From Rhizophagus clarus (taxonomy: Eukaryota; Glomeromycota; Glomeromycetes; Glomerales; Glomeraceae), in assembly GCA_015698045.1 (NCBI GenBank), contig BLAL01000165.1, positions 782,001 to 846,000 of the forward strand: a stretch of 64,000 nt of DNA, read 5' to 3'. This document shows, piece by piece, positions 25,025 to 38,204 of the stretch; the first letter of the stretch is position 1, and every line of letters begins with the position of its first letter. The notes beneath the pieces are model-generated. The model was not told the origin of the DNA. It was given only the letters and a program-made list of their open reading frames with translations, and searched no databases. A program made the position numbers and the translations under genes.

Positions 25025-28000
25025 ATGGAAGGAAGTTCAAATTTAAATCAGGTTAATTATATATGTATGATGTATATTTTATACATACGTAAGGTTGGTT
25101 AACTCATTCTTTTTTTTTTTTATACAGAATAATGTATCTGGTAATTTAGAAATTTATGATTCTGTTACGTCGTCTAAAGCGATTTTACGTGAAATCACAA
25201 CCAATAATCGTATCCTTCTTAAATTAGAAGAGGATGGATTTATTACTCCTGATGAAAAAGCGAAAGTGCTTATTAAGGAATTATCAGAAATAGAATGTTT
25301 ATATTCTTTAAAATTACTTTTTGAAGATCCTTTTAATCGATTTTCACCTAAAGTTCTTCGAGATTCTTTGGTCATGTTAGTGAATCCGGAATCATTTGAT
25401 TATTATGAAATACAAAGTGTGACTAGATTAGAATTACATTTACGTACTTGGGTGGCGGTTTTAGAACAAATTTGTTTTACTCAAATGCGTTTAAGTAAAG
25501 AACTTCGTGATAAAGTTTATAATTCTTTATCAAAATTTGCTGAAATTCATAGGAGAACTACACGTGTCATGCAAGAAGGAATTGATAATAAATATGTATC
25601 CGATTTTAATCAATTTAATCAACTTCAAGATAATAAATTAGATGACGAAGATATTATTAAAAAACGTAATTATAATATTGATTTTTTGTTAATTCATTTA
25701 CGGGATACATTGCATAGTTTACGTGATGATGAGACTTGGTTTCAAGAAGTTGTACGAAGAACTAAAGATTTACTTAAAGCTGCTTTAAATATCGCACCAG
25801 GAATTGTATCTACAGCATCTGGAATTCCTTTAAAAAGTACCGTTTCAACCATGACAATCCTTACTCAATTACGTCAAGGTTTAAGTTTTAAATATCCCGT
25901 AGCATCTTATTACGTAGATTGGAGAATAATGTTGATAATTCAACGTAATCTTCTTATTTGGTCTGAAGATATTATTAGTAAAAAATTTGGTGAATTGGTA
26001 TTAATAGAATATATTTGGAGTTTTTTAGAAAGGGAATGGATTAATATAATAAATAAAACAATTTTAGATTCACAAAATAAATTTGATGAAATATCAAATA
26101 AAGTTTCAAAAACTTTAAGAAGTACCGGAAGTTTATTAAATGATATTGCTGGAAATGAACCTATTGCTTTACCACATACTTTATGGTTTGGAATATTGGA
26201 TCTCGCACAAAATCTTATTCAAAGATCTACTCGAACTGCTACATATGGACTTTGTTATTATTTAGCAGTTGAATCACTTAATAAAGCTCCAAGTAGTTTC
26301 ATTCAATTTAAAGCAATTGAATTATTATTACATTTACATAATATCGATAATCAAATGTTTTCAATGATTGAAATTGATTTTGATCAATATTCACAAAAAT
26401 TAAGTGAGAATAATTCAACATCAGATTCTTTAGAAAAATTTCAAAACTTGTTAACATTTGTTAAAGAAAAATATTTTGAAGATTTAAAGGTTTCAAATGA
26501 TATTATTGAAGAAGGAGGAGAAAAAGAAAAGACGAACGGAAAAGGAAAAGGAAAAGGGATGGATCGAAATTCACGTAATAGTATTTTAAGTATTATAGCG
26601 GATGAAATGACTTGTCCAATTAATAGTGAACCAACAGATCAATTGTGTATCTTAAAATGTCAACATACGATATCATTAAATAATTTAAATAAATTAAAAC
26701 AGAAAAAATGTCCTAAATGTCGAGAAAAAATTAATGATGATGATGTTAGATATTTATTACAAGATTCTATTTATAAAAATTTATATTCAAAATTTTTTGA
26801 AGCTGGATATATTTTACCTTCTATTGAATTAGAAAATTCGGGTGATCAATATGATAGTGATGATTCAAATAATTCCGAAGTTAATCGGATATTAACTAAA
26901 AAAAAGAAAATCATGAACGCATTTAAATTAAATTCAAATGTATTATCAACAATATTTCCAAGGATTTCAAAGAAACAACATCCGACATATCAAAATATTT
27001 TAAAAGAATTAAAAGGAAAAAATTATACAAAAGCTGAACATTGTTGTAATGAAATTCTAAAAATTTTTCCTAAAAGTTATTCTTTAAGATGTATTTTGGC
27101 TTATATTTATCGATGTCTTAATATGTATGAAAAAGCGCATTTATATTTAGATGAGGCTATAAAATTAAAAGAAAAATTTCCAATAGCTCATTTTCTTCGT
27201 GGAGAAATATTTTATAGACAAAATGAATATGAAAAAGCAATAGATCATTTAGATAAGTCATTAAGTTATAAGGCAAAAATAAATAATCTATATGTAATAT
27301 CTGGGAATAGTTATCTTTTTACAAAAAAATACGAATTAGCTTTAATTCAATATAATATTGCATTAAAAAATGATCCGAATTATTATGCATGTCTAAAGAA
27401 TTGTGCATATAGTTATGAAAAGCAAGGAGATTACCTAAATGCTCTAGAAACACTTGATAAATTATTAAATATTAATAAGGACGATTCTTTAATTTTGTGT
27501 TATTATGGAGAAATTTTGTGCAGTATGGGAATGTATAAAGATTCTCTACGATATTTCACAAAAGCGATTAACATAGATCCAGAAAATCATCATATCTTAT
27601 ATAAAAGAGCCATTTCATTTTATGTTCTTCAAGGATATGGTATAGCTGTATCAGATTTTGATAAAGTTATACAATTGGATCCATTAAACAATTTAGCATA
27701 TTATCAGAAATGTATAATTTATTATACGGCTAAAGATATTAACAATGCTATATTTGCATATAACAAATATAAAGAATTAATATTAGATTCTGACGATATT
27801 TTAGCAAAGATTAGATTATATCATTTGGAATCCTTACTAAAAATGAATGATTCTGATGATTTAAAATACGAAATTTTAGCAAAAGTAGAAAATAATATTA
27901 ATGATGATAAATTTTTACTTTTTATTACATGTAAAATATATGTTGAATTAAAAAAATATAATGAAGCAAAATTATATTTGGATAAATTATTTGAATTAAG

Positions 28001-29118
28001 TAATTATAAAGATATTCCGTTAATTAATTCATTACAAGAACATTCGGATTTTTGGTTATACATGTGTAAAACTTGTAAAATTGATGATTTAACCGATGCC
28101 GGAATTGTTAATGATTTTGATAAATACATGTATAAAGGTAAGAAGTTTTTGAAAGCTCCGTTTTTTTTTATCCAATTAAATACTAATTGAATTTTTTTTT
28201 TTTTTTGGCTAAATTACCTAAATTACCCAAATTACCTAAATTACAGAAAGAAAGGTTTATTTTTTATCATGCCTTACAAATTTGAATAATAAATTAAGTC
28301 GATTTAAAGAAAATGATTCAAATAGGTAAGATATATATATATATATATATATATAATGTTTATTTACAATCAAGTTAATTTTAGCGTAAAATTAATTTAT
28401 TTTAAAAATAATGAATTTTAAGTTTATCGGGTCAGATATTATCCTTTCAAAATGAGAAAATACTTGAACTGAATCTACCAAGATTTTATGATCTTTTCGA
28501 ATTTACATCATTTGGTACAAATTATTATATTATATGGAAAATAAATATTAAAAAAGTAAATTCATCGAATAGTATTTTAAAATTTGTAGTTGTACAAGGA
28601 GAAAAAGTAAGTTTTATGAAAAAAAAAAAATTTAATTGTTTTATATGTAAAATAATTATTAAATATATTTAATTTTGATTATTATAGAATTCAAATGAAA
28701 TCAATGTTAGGGAATATATATTGAGATATAAGGATTTATTAAAGTTTGAAGGTTTAGGCTGGATTGAATATATGGTTCCAAAATACATATGGAAGACGAG
28801 ATGTCAAATTACAGTTGAAATTAGTGGTTCGATTGATATGGTATAAATTAATTTGTTATTATTCTTTTCATTAATCTTCGATAAAAAATATACTACAACT
28901 CATATAATCTTTTCAATTTATATTAGGAAATAGATTATGTTCGATTCAGTAATATTAATATTGGCAATAAGAATAATAAGCCAATTCAAATTTGTGATAC
29001 ACTTTATTTATTACCAAATTATCAAAAAATTTGTCCAACTGTTCCCGAAACTTTTAAGGATAAATATTTTTTAAAAAAAGATATGGAAAATTTGATTGAA
29101 CTAAAAGATATAATTTAA
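25025..29118 (+). CDS. RING-type zinc finger plus TPR repeat protein, six exons
   Basis: Exons are 25025-25051, 25128-28137, 28247-28325, 28423-28606, 28688-28840 and 28927-29118, giving 1214 residues. The start is ATG 25025 (MEGSSNLNQ); the longer in-frame reading upstream of exon 2 lacks an ATG and runs through the T-tract before the acceptor. Residues 10-490 are helical with no named domain. A low-complexity KGKGKG linker (about 480) precedes a RING/U-box-like finger at 504-552 (CPINSEPTDQLC, LKCQHTISL, KKCPKCREKI). TPR units follow at about 625-915 (for example YEKAIDHLDKSL, YELALIQYNIALKNDP, YKDSLRYFTKAINIDP). The last four exons add a beta-rich tail of about 200 residues (LFEFTSFGTNYYIIWKI). 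A ubiquitin-ligase role with TPR-bound partners is inference. The type looks like a lineage-amplified Rhizophagus family. Confidence 0.85.
28206..28354. repeat. Short tandem repeats inside two introns of the RING-TPR gene
   Basis: Intron 2 ends with four near-copies of a TAAATTACC-type unit (28209-28246), the last one merging into the splice acceptor. Intron 3 starts with an (AT)n microsatellite at about 28331-28354. Length change in the first array would move close to the acceptor. Confidence 0.7.
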
Positions 29119-29769
29119 CTCACGATAATTAATTAATAATTATATATTTATATCTCGTATTTTCATATATCAATTATTATCCTTTGTAAATTTGTAAAAA
29201 AATTTTTTTTTTTAAAAAAAACAAAATGAACAATTTTAGGGGTAGTCTGATCAATGTATTTCCACCCAATTTTTTTTTTTAAAAAAAATTAGTTGTCGGT
29301 CGCACAAATCTGATCACGTGAGTTATAATGATCATATAACTTCATGTTTTCGCTTCTAAGTTCTAGCCATTTAATAAATACGATTTTCATAAATTATATA
29401 CGCTTTTTCTTTCGTGAATTTATCGATATTCCCCAATTTAGGAGTAATAAGTCACAATTAGACTTGACATATTAACGTTTCGACATTAAAATCAACATCA
29501 CGCAGCGTGACGATCAAAATATTCAAAATATTCTAAACTCTAACTCCTAAAAATATGAATGAAGTCCTACGCTTCGATCCGGATTATAAATAGCAACCGT
29601 GCTAAAATTTTTTCCTATAAAAAGATAATTAATTATTCAATAAATTCCAATTTTATGATTTGATAACATAAATTATTTATCAAATTATGTAAAAAAAAAA
29701 AAAAAAAAAAAAAAAAATTCATATGGAGTTATATTGATTTTAAACACTATTAAAATTTTTTAAGAAAAT
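29119..29769. other. Intergenic, no gene seen
   Basis: AT-rich 3' flank of the RING-TPR gene, including short T/A palindromes near 29210 and 29280 and an A-run of about 27 at 29690-29717. Nothing else supportable. Confidence 0.35.
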
Positions 29770-30110
29770 CTTGAGAGGAACTTCATTCAACGGAACAGCT
29801 TGAAATCGGCAACTAAATGTAATTCAAAGCAAGATTAGAAAGGATTGGCAGGTGTGTTGCTTTATTTCATTTCTTGTTTAATCCACAATAAATTTCCCAT
29901 TCTCGCAATAATTCATCCTATGGATTTTCAAATTCTTATACTTTTAACTGCATTATATTTCCGAATGCTTTTTCGCAAACCATCTCCAAATTTGGATCAA
30001 AAACTTGACATGCAAAAAAGAGTGACCAAGCTGGATGATCTTGAAATATGTGTTGCAAATTCACTATAAGCTGCTTCAAATGTCGATCGAAAAATAGGAT
30101 AGATTAGTTT
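29770..30110 (-). pseudogene. Possible hAT-type transposase relic
   Basis: Read on the minus strand, pieces of open frame occur in order: FQDHPAWSLFFACQVFDP, then CEKAFGNIMQL, a stop, EFENP, a stop, then DELLREWEIYCGLNKK, and in a shifted frame AVPLNEVPL. The order and flavour resemble the C-terminal part of hAT transposases as I remember them. Stops and frame changes mean it is dead. The assignment is tentative. Confidence 0.27.
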
Positions 30111-31647
30111 TCCAAAGAGGGAACAAAATCACTCGAATTTCTAATAAGCAATTATTTTATTCGACAGTGATTCCCGTGCGCATACAAATTACAAATACAG
30201 TATACCGTATGTAAGTTATACTAAACGAACTAATGAACTATAAAGAGTAATTATAACGTATGTCATTACGCTACGCCGCAGGCACATCACTAGGAAGACG
30301 AGAAATTAAAGAGAAGGTCCTCCTAAGTAGGCATGAAAGCGCATTAGGAAATAAAAAAAGGGGAAGGGGTAATAAAAAGGGGGAAACGAAAATAACTGAT
30401 TTTTACTAAAAATACAAATGAACTAACCAGCTATGTTAGTAAGAACAGCAAATTTAGTCTGCTAAGGAGCGCGTTAATTTGTCTCCCTTTCTATTCTTAG
30501 TTTTCGTTCTGTTTCTTTGATTCCTTCTATTTATTTTCTTCTTTTTTTTTCTCTCGATTTTCTTGTAGGAAGACTGCTTCTTTTTCCTGACCGGGACGTC
30601 GAGTTGGTCAATTTTACAGATTGGACACGAGCGAGCGCATCGTGAAGTTCTCTCAGTTTTACTTGCAATACATTATTATTGACCATTTCGATGTTTCGTT
30701 TCCAACTTTTGGACTTGTTGAACGCGAGTACAGACATATTCTGATGGTAGAACATAGTCAAAAGGTCCATGTCCTTCGAAGTTCCATCAACCTCATTTTA
30801 GCCTAGTAACGTTCTCCTTCTTCTAATCCTTGAAGCGCTAGTTACACCAACGAACAAACACATCCTCCAATTTTTTTAAAAATAAATTTAATAGCTAAAT
30901 TACTAGCAGCTAGCATAAAATTAAATCACATGACAACGTTAATTTAGATCCATCCTATTAATGACAAATTTAAGGTGCACTCTTGGGGGTAGGGTTCAAG
31001 GCTTCAAGCTACCCATAATTTAGGTCAAATTTTGTTGTTTTATATAATATATAGCGTATATTTAGGTTTCTCTTGGCAGTCTAATCTTTTAAAATAAAAG
31101 TAAATGACAAATTTCAAATGACCACAACATGAGTTCTTAACTCATACAGGTCAAATGATCATTTGAAATAATGCCTACAATTTTTATTGGTAAAAATGGT
31201 CTCAGAGGGTCCAATAGATTTGTAATATAGGTCCACAAGACCTTTTTCACAATTTACAAAATTCTGTCAGCTTAACACATATTGTGCATCTATATACAGG
31301 AAATTACGTTATTTTGATAATCATCTTCGCCAAAGAAGGTAGCAGATAGTCGCATTATTCGACGTGAAAATGTAAATCTTTATTAAATACCCTTGTTTTG
31401 CATTTTAAATATAGTAATATTTTACAAGGAGCGATTAATCAATCCGCAAGGGGCTATTATCATTTAAATGACAATCTCTATGAGCAATTACAATCGAGAG
31501 AAATAATATTTATTACGTATAGGTATATGAACTTCATGTGAATATGAAACAAAAATTATTGGTATATTTAAAAGATATAAATTAACCTTATTGACATTAT
31601 TTTCTGAAAAAAAAAAAAAAAAACATCTTTAACCTGGTATTAAAACG
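30111..31647. other. Intergenic, one doubtful 79-codon frame
   Basis: An open frame on the minus strand at 30531-30770 ends in a Lys/Arg-rich tail (KSREKKRRK). It may be another scrap of the same decayed transposon as 29770-30110, but I cannot identify it. The rest up to the methyltransferase start shows nothing clear. Confidence 0.25.
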
Positions 31648-32652
31648 ATGTCGCAAGTTCAAAAATCGACATCAAAAAAAGAAACTAACGTTAATAATCA
31701 TCAAATAATAAAAAATGAGAAGGAACTTAATGAATCAGAACTATTACATGAAATAATGAAGCGATGCTGGGGTGTCAATTTTAGTTCTCCAATTGAACAA
31801 GAATTAACAATAAAAAAAGATTTTAAAGTATTAGATGTAGGGTGTGGTAGTTCAGGCACGTGGCTTTTACAACTTTCGGAAGATTATCCGTTAGCAAAAT
31901 TTGTTGGAGTGGATAAAACTTCAAAATTTCCCAAAGACTTTTCGCAAAATAATTTGCAGTTTATTAAAGGTGATATTTTGAAAGGGTTGCCTTTTGAAGA
32001 TGATTCATTTGATTTTGTACATATGAGATTTGTTATAATGGAATTTACAGATGAACAATGGGAAGATATAATTATTAAAGAATTAGTTAGGGTATGTAAA
32101 CCAGGTGGATGGATAGAATTTTTGGAACTTGAAGAATCTAAATATCTCAGCCCATCTTCTAAGCGTTTATTAGCGTTAGGTAATTTATTAAAAAAATTTT
32201 TTTTTTTTCTTTCGTATTTCTTATTTTAAAAAGAGATTAATTGTTACATTCTAAAATAAAGTTGCAGAATATTTGGAATTTAAAGGAATTAGTAGTGATA
32301 ATATAATGGCCGAAGGAATCTTTGATTTTTTGGATGCTACCGATCAAATTGATACAATTTATACGGATGAAAGACTTGTTCCTATCGGAAATTGGGGCGG
32401 GGATATTGGAAAATTAGTAAGTTTTATATTAATATTTTTTTGTCGATTGTAAATAATTTTTTGAGTAACCTTCCTATGTTCTTGCAGACTTTGGAATGGA
32501 ATGTTAAAATGTTTCATACATTCAAAAATTTGTTCGTTCCGTTAAGAATAAGTAAAGATGAATACGAAAAATTGTTAAATCAATATGTGATGGAAGTTGA
32601 TTATCGCTCTTATCTTATTTTTCTAAGAATTTGTTGTCGGAAAAATCCTTAA
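31648..32652 (+). CDS. Class I SAM-dependent methyltransferase
   Basis: Exons are 31648-32179, 32268-32416 and 32488-32652, giving 281 residues. The start is ATG 31648 (MSQVQKSTSK). Motif I VLDVGCGSSGTW is at residues 61-72, the acidic end of the second strand (VGVDK) at about 86-90, GDILKGLPFEDDSFDFVH at about 108-125 (motifs II/III type), and VCKPGGWIEFLE at 149-160. This is the UbiE/Methyltransf_25-like fold. The C-terminal exons form a helical cap with WNVKMFHTFKN. Substrate is unknown; small-molecule and protein targets are both possible. There is no signal peptide. It stands alone on its strand, with no pathway partners nearby. Confidence 0.87.
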
Positions 32653-33912
32653 TTGTCTCAGAATTTGTCTCAGAATTTAATTTACTAATCACAAATAAGC
32701 ATGGTATAAGAATAATATGAGGATAAATTTTGTAAACTTTTTAATTTTTTTATCCTTTGTAATCTTATTTTAAGTTAATGTTGTATAAATTTTTTTGTGT
32801 AAGTAACTGGTAATGTACTATTTATTATATGTTTTTAATCTTAAGTATTATTTTAGCTTTTAGTATAATATGTTTTTTGATGTGTACAGTATTAATTTAT
32901 TTAATTTGTATGGTATCTTTTTTTTTTTAATAAATATTTATTAATTATTTTTATAAACGCAAATCTGTATTTTACACGTACTGTATATTTGAGTTTTTGC
33001 AAAAATTTGATTTTATTAAATTCTCTCTTTTCTTTTAACAACGCTTATTTCTTTATTTACGCTTATTAATATAATAAATATATACAAGTATACATACAAG
33101 AAATACATATCTTGGATAAAATTCCTATCCGTTAATCTTAATTACTATCAGAATTAATTAACCATTTTCTGAATGAAGAGTATCTATATATAATCCATAC
33201 TAAAACAATAACCGCCAAAATTTAAATTTTTGTTCCTTACTTCCTTGTATATCTTTACGGATAGAAAACAAGGCCATAAAAAAAAAAAATTAACCGATAC
33301 TAAACAAAAAAGGATTTATTTACCACTATTTTCGTAACTTTATACTAAACTTACATCATTCTTGCTTTTTTTTCGTGTAGCGATCTTTCTATATCCTTGG
33401 AAAACATTCCGGATTCCATAAATCTAAAATACAAATTTCACTTTTAGATTCGTGTCATCCATACGTGTATTATTACATGTATGGAAATGACAAAACGATA
33501 CGTTCAATATATGATTTTTAACCCCATGACTCCCCTTATTGACAATGTTCTCCCGTAAACCTCCTTACCCCGTAACTCCTTATTATCTATATTCTCTCGC
33601 AATCCCTTATTTTTTAATGTAACCATACATGGTGTGTCATAAATAAATGTTTCTACCATTGTTCATAAATTTCATAAGATTTTCAGAAGGACAATACACA
33701 AACGAGATTATTACATATTGAACAAACGAATTTTGCAATGATTGTGAAATCTATTTTTAGTAAAAAAAAAAAACTTTATTTTTAATGACATTTTTGTAAT
33801 TTATTATTATCAGAAACTTTTTTAGGGAGTTTAGGAAAAATTTAACAAGGGATCTTAAATTTGACATTTTTCGTGAATGTGAATTTTTTTAAACCCTTAA
33901 TTGTCAATCCGT

Positions 33913-33954
<42 letters not shown>

Positions 33955-34082
33955 GTGATTATTATAATGATTATAATCGGTAGTGAAATTCAACGTCAAA
34001 ATCGTCAAAAATGATATCAACCTGTAGAAATTTAGAATTGATGGTATTGATAAAATCATGAGCACAAACTTCAGAAATGAAG
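32653..34082. other. Intergenic, no gene seen
   Basis: AT-rich 3' flank of the methyltransferase. It contains a run of 38 A residues at 33914-33951 directly before GGCGTGATT. No coding frame is supportable. Confidence 0.4.
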
Positions 34083-34242
34083 CCTATAAAAAAAAAAGAG
34101 TAACCGGAAAATGTCCACGTGTCCGGAAAATGTCTGGAAAATTGCAACTGCATTGTGATGTCCAAAGTGACCGGAATATTGAATTTTAGGCGTTATCCAT
34201 TTTCCGAACATTTTTGACGACCGGACAATCTCTTTTATAGGG
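34083..34242. mobile_element. CCGGA-rich MITE-like element (copy 1)
   Basis: About 160 bases. The left end CCTATAAAAAAAAAAGAG and the right end, read on the other strand, CCCTATAAAAGAGATTG form imperfect terminal inverted repeats. Inside, CCGGAAAATGTC-type blocks repeat in both orientations. The element at 46380-46576 has the same terminal motif and internal CCGGA blocks, so the two appear to be one family. No target duplication is clear. No coding capacity. Confidence 0.55.
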
Positions 34243-34727
34243 GGCAACTGTCATTATGAAATTCATTGAATAAAATTAAACCATATATGAATAAAGACAA
34301 ACAAAGGAATAAATTTAGAAAAAAAAAAAAAAAAAATGTTTGTTATTGTAAAATTCACATTGTATGCTCATCGGAAAAAACCACTTGATTTGTTGTGAAA
34401 TTTTGCCATATACAGAAACATTCAATAATCTAAAAAAAAACAATACATCTATTATTGTAAAAAAAAAATATTTATTGTGCGATCATAAATTTTACGATAA
34501 TGTCGTTCTTAACCGAATATATCCGGAATCAATAGCGGGTTGATTATATCAAATTCGAAAATTAATAATTTTTATGAGATGTTAGAATTGATTAAACAAA
34601 TAAAATTTTATTTTCATATATAAATATATAATACATGTAAAATTTCAAATCACCAGGATTTATATTTTAACTTTATAAAATTGATCTTTTCACGAAATAT
34701 AAGTCAAAACTACTTATTACGATTCAT

Positions 34728-36273
34728 CTATTTTTTTCTTGTAATTTGAAATACTTCGTAATTTTCCATATTAGTTAATCCCGTGGAGATAAATGATTGG
34801 GAATCAGGATAAGTAAAATGACTTTTACAATATAATTGATTATTACTTAAAACCAAATCAGGACCACCACCAAAACCAGGACCGAATTGATCATTATATA
34901 AAATCGCTTTATCAGATTTCAAAGAATTCACACGTGAAATAAGACTAGTTACACCTTTTGAAGTATTTTTTGTAAAAGTAAATAAAAAACTTTTAGAAGT
35001 TTTCCGCCAATTATTTCCATATCTTTTATCAAATTTTGGTTTCCAATCGATCGGATTATAACCTCCAATTAAATTTGATGAATTTGGTAATGAAATAACT
35101 ATAAATATTGCTCCTTTATTATCACATAATTCATGAAATTTTTCATTATTAAATCCATCTCTTGTAGCCCTAAAAAGTAATTTAAATGTGTAAGGTATTC
35201 TTATATAATCAATATCTTCTTTATCGTTACCATCAATCCAATTCGAAATGATTGAAAGATGTTTTTGATTAATAAGGATTGAATCAAGTGGTTCTTTTCT
35301 TGCAGGTAAATTTGGTAAACTTAATTTAGGTTTGAAATTACTATGATAACATGTAATCTCTTCTATTAAATTTTCCGGGAGAACCTTTTTGAAAGGTATA
35401 ACATATTGATTAAATTCTTTTGAAGATATACTTAACCATCTAATTAATGGAATAAATTCTGAAATATTATCTTTTACTAGATCAAAATCATCTGATGACC
35501 AATTTGACAAATTTTCAATATTATGATTTATAGATGTTTGTGCAATACTCCATTTAATTAAATAATTCCAAACTTCAATTTCATCCATTAATAAATTTTT
35601 TCTGTCCAATAAAATTAAGAATATACTTTTATCTAATGATAAATATTTTTCAGAATTAAATAATAAATATGGTCTCTCACAAATATAATCTAGACAATAT
35701 TCTCTTAATTGTGAACATACTTCATGTTGTAATATGTTTTGTAATATATTTACTGGATCATTTTGTAAAATATTTTGATGATTATCAATTAAATATTTTA
35801 ATAAATGTTTTACAATTCCATTAATATTCATTTCATCAGCTGCGACTAATATTAAAATCAAATCTACGGGATTATAATCATTAAACTCAAGTTTTCCTGT
35901 ATATAAATATCTATAAAATAATAATAATAAAAAAAAAAAAATATGAATAAATAAATAAATTAAATTAAATTAATTTTGTTATTTCAATAAGTTGAACTTA
36001 TTAAAATAATTAAACTTACTTTAATATAAAGTTGAGAATTCTTGGTAAAATATTTGGTTTTTTAAATTTAATAATTCCTCCTTCTCTGTTAACCCAATTT
36101 TTTGAAAGTGCCGTACGAAAATATGAAGAACGAGTATATAAAACAATCGAATGTACCTTAATTTCTTTTCTATTATTTCCGTTGCCAGTTTGAATTATCG
36201 TATCATAATTTTCTCCATTCTCGAAAAGTTTTCCAAAATCGTAAGAAAGTTGTGATAAACATTCAATTTCCAT
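34728..36273 (-). CDS. BTB-BACK-TLDc domain protein (two exons)
   Basis: Exons 36273-36020 and 35910-34728 give 478 residues. The start is ATG 36271-36273 (MEIECLSQLSYDFG). The BTB domain is at about 18-120, with YDTIIQTG, KVHSIVLYTRSSYFRTAL, then across the splice KYLYTGKLEF. BACK-like helices are at about 125-240. TLDc is at about 290-478, with FKLLFRATRDGF, LCDNKGAIF, GGYNPIDW, FLFTFT and YEVFQI at the end. It is close in plan to the gene at 21482-22948. The intron is phase 2, interrupting the Lys codon before YLYT. A Cul3-adaptor role is inferred from the domain class only. Confidence 0.93.
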
Positions 36274-37162
36274 TTTGTTTCACATACATATATTGAATAT
36301 GAAATATTTATATATGTGCGTGTGTGTGTGAATTTTTTAATTCAAAAAAAAAAAAAGAAAGAAAGAAAAGAAAAAAAAAATGTGAAATTTAACCCCGATT
36401 TTGTACATAATTTTTTAGTATAGTTTGGGTAAGATCAACAATGCAAAACACAATTACAAAGACTGTACGAGAAACAAAAATGGTAAAAAAAAAAAAAAAA
36501 AAATTGCCATTTTTTTCTACCTTCAGGTATATATATATATGTTGCTTTACTTTCATCAGAATTACTGTACATTCGAACGATTGATGATGATCGGCGGGAA
36601 TAATTATCATAAAAAAACTTAACTAACTTGTTTAATATTCATAATACGAGAAAATCAATCCTTTCCGAGTTAAAACTTTTTTTTTTTTTTTTTTCTAGAT
36701 TCTTAGATTTCTTTTTATTTTGAAACGATTTCTGAATTTGTATTAAATCTAAGAAAATCTCAACTTATAGTCGGTTTTTCTGTTGTTAGGTTGTGATCAA
36801 TTAGATAAATTTTTAATAAATGAATGAATGTTTTCGTATCTATGTGTCTAAAATGTCATAATGTTGTACTTACAGTTTATCTATATGTCTGAATACTAAA
36901 AAAAAATAAATAATAAATAATAAATAAAATGAAGTCACACAGCGATCATATGACCATGTTACGCGAACGTTTCCTGTACCATTCGAAACCTGTATCATAA
37001 ACGTGAAATTAACGAAGAGAAAAAGGTTAAATATGGAATAAATGACTTTTGTATGTTAAACAACCAAATTAGCATTTCCAAATAAAAATTAGCACTGTTT
37101 CGAGTCGATTGATAATATTAAAATTTTACTGAGATCTCCACACCTTCTAAAATGTTACTGTA
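36274..37162. other. Intergenic, no gene seen
   Basis: Upstream flank of the BTB-TLDc gene. It contains a short TG microsatellite (about 36315-36330), purine-rich A/G runs at 36343-36380 and several A/T homopolymers. No frame is supportable. Confidence 0.4.
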
Positions 37163-37199
37163 TATCGCGGGCCATAGTACTCCGGGTATCTTGCAAATT
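37163..37199 (+). repeat. Solo terminal repeat related to the element at 39491-40303
   Basis: TATCGCGGGCCATAGTAC followed by a short gap and GGTATCTTGCAAATT matches the right end of the 813-bp element (read inward) with about four changes, and it too is preceded by TA. No matching second end was found within 1.3 kb, so this is an end fragment or a heavily changed copy. Confidence 0.55.
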
Positions 37200-38204
37200 C
37201 CTAAGGGTTGACCTTGTACCACCACGTCAATAACTCAAATATTTTATTATGGATAGAATGTGGTTTAAAAGTTTGAATACAAACCAATACGAGGGTTCTG
37301 GGACAAAATTTCCAAATAGGGGGGGGGGGGGGGGATGTCTAAAGCGGAGTCAATTCACGTGATCATAGTAAAATATTTGTCACCAGTGTCACACCCTCTA
37401 CTCTTCCATTTTTATTAAGTATTCTGGCGACAGAAATTTTTCAGTTAATAAAATCCTATGGGAGGCCTCTTTCCCGATATACGAAATTTATGAAATCTTT
37501 ATTAATCTCCAAATTAATTTACAAGATCAGAGAATCCTATATTGAATTCAAGCTTAAAATCGGGCTGGGTTCTTTTCCCGTTATCCAAAATTTCTGGTAT
37601 TAAAATTGGCTTGGAATTAAGCCTGGGATACCAAAAATAAAACCATTTCATATAGCTTTTCTAACCCGATTTTAATCCCAAATAATATAACGAAATAAGT
37701 ATAATATATTGCTTGACATTGAAATGAGCAAAGAGCACCGAGAACCGAAGTGTCTGAGTGTGCTCTTTGCGAGACTTTTGCAAGCTCAATAAGCATACTA
37801 ATTTTTCATGTTATTCTAGAATTAATTCTAAAGTTTATTCATTAATGTAAACAAATAAAGCCTGGTTCGGTAACAAAATTCTTAATCTAAGAATTATTGA
37901 ACAAGTTCTAGCATACTATTAATATCACATTATACAGGGAACCATTCTGAAAGCATTTTCTTTATGCGAACATAAGGACAAAAAGTCTAACCTCTAAGTG
38001 TATGAAAATCTAACCTATAAAGTCTAACCATCATATTTAAGTCACACTAAATAATTTGTAAACAAGATATGAAATCAATTAAGTCACATGAGAAAAATCT
38101 AACCTCTAAAGTCTAACCTAATATGTTAAGTCTGACTAACTGGTTCTAAGCTGAAGGCGCTCAGGCAAGGGACCCCTCTTTGATATACAGATCATATATC
38201 TGAG
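37200..38204. other. Intergenic with short repeats
   Basis: Holds a run of 16 G at 37319-37334, a hairpin with perfect 11-base arms (GCAAAGAGCAC at 37728-37738 and GTGCTCTTTGC at 37760-37770), and a direct repeat of about 45 bases (AATCTAACCT..AAAGTCTAACC starting near 38007 and 38094). No gene is seen. Confidence 0.5.

Noticed and set aside
25095..25127. Longer N-terminus for the RING-TPR protein before the exon 2 acceptor
   Set aside because: There is no ATG. It consists of the T-rich tract of the intron, and a clean nine-codon ATG exon at 25025 joins in phase.
29845..30069. Plus-strand hydrophobic 74-codon frame
   Set aside because: It starts without an ATG and lies antisense to transposase-like fragments.
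33914..33951. 38-base A run as a retroelement tail
   Set aside because: No recognisable element body or target duplication beside it. Homopolymers are common in this DNA.
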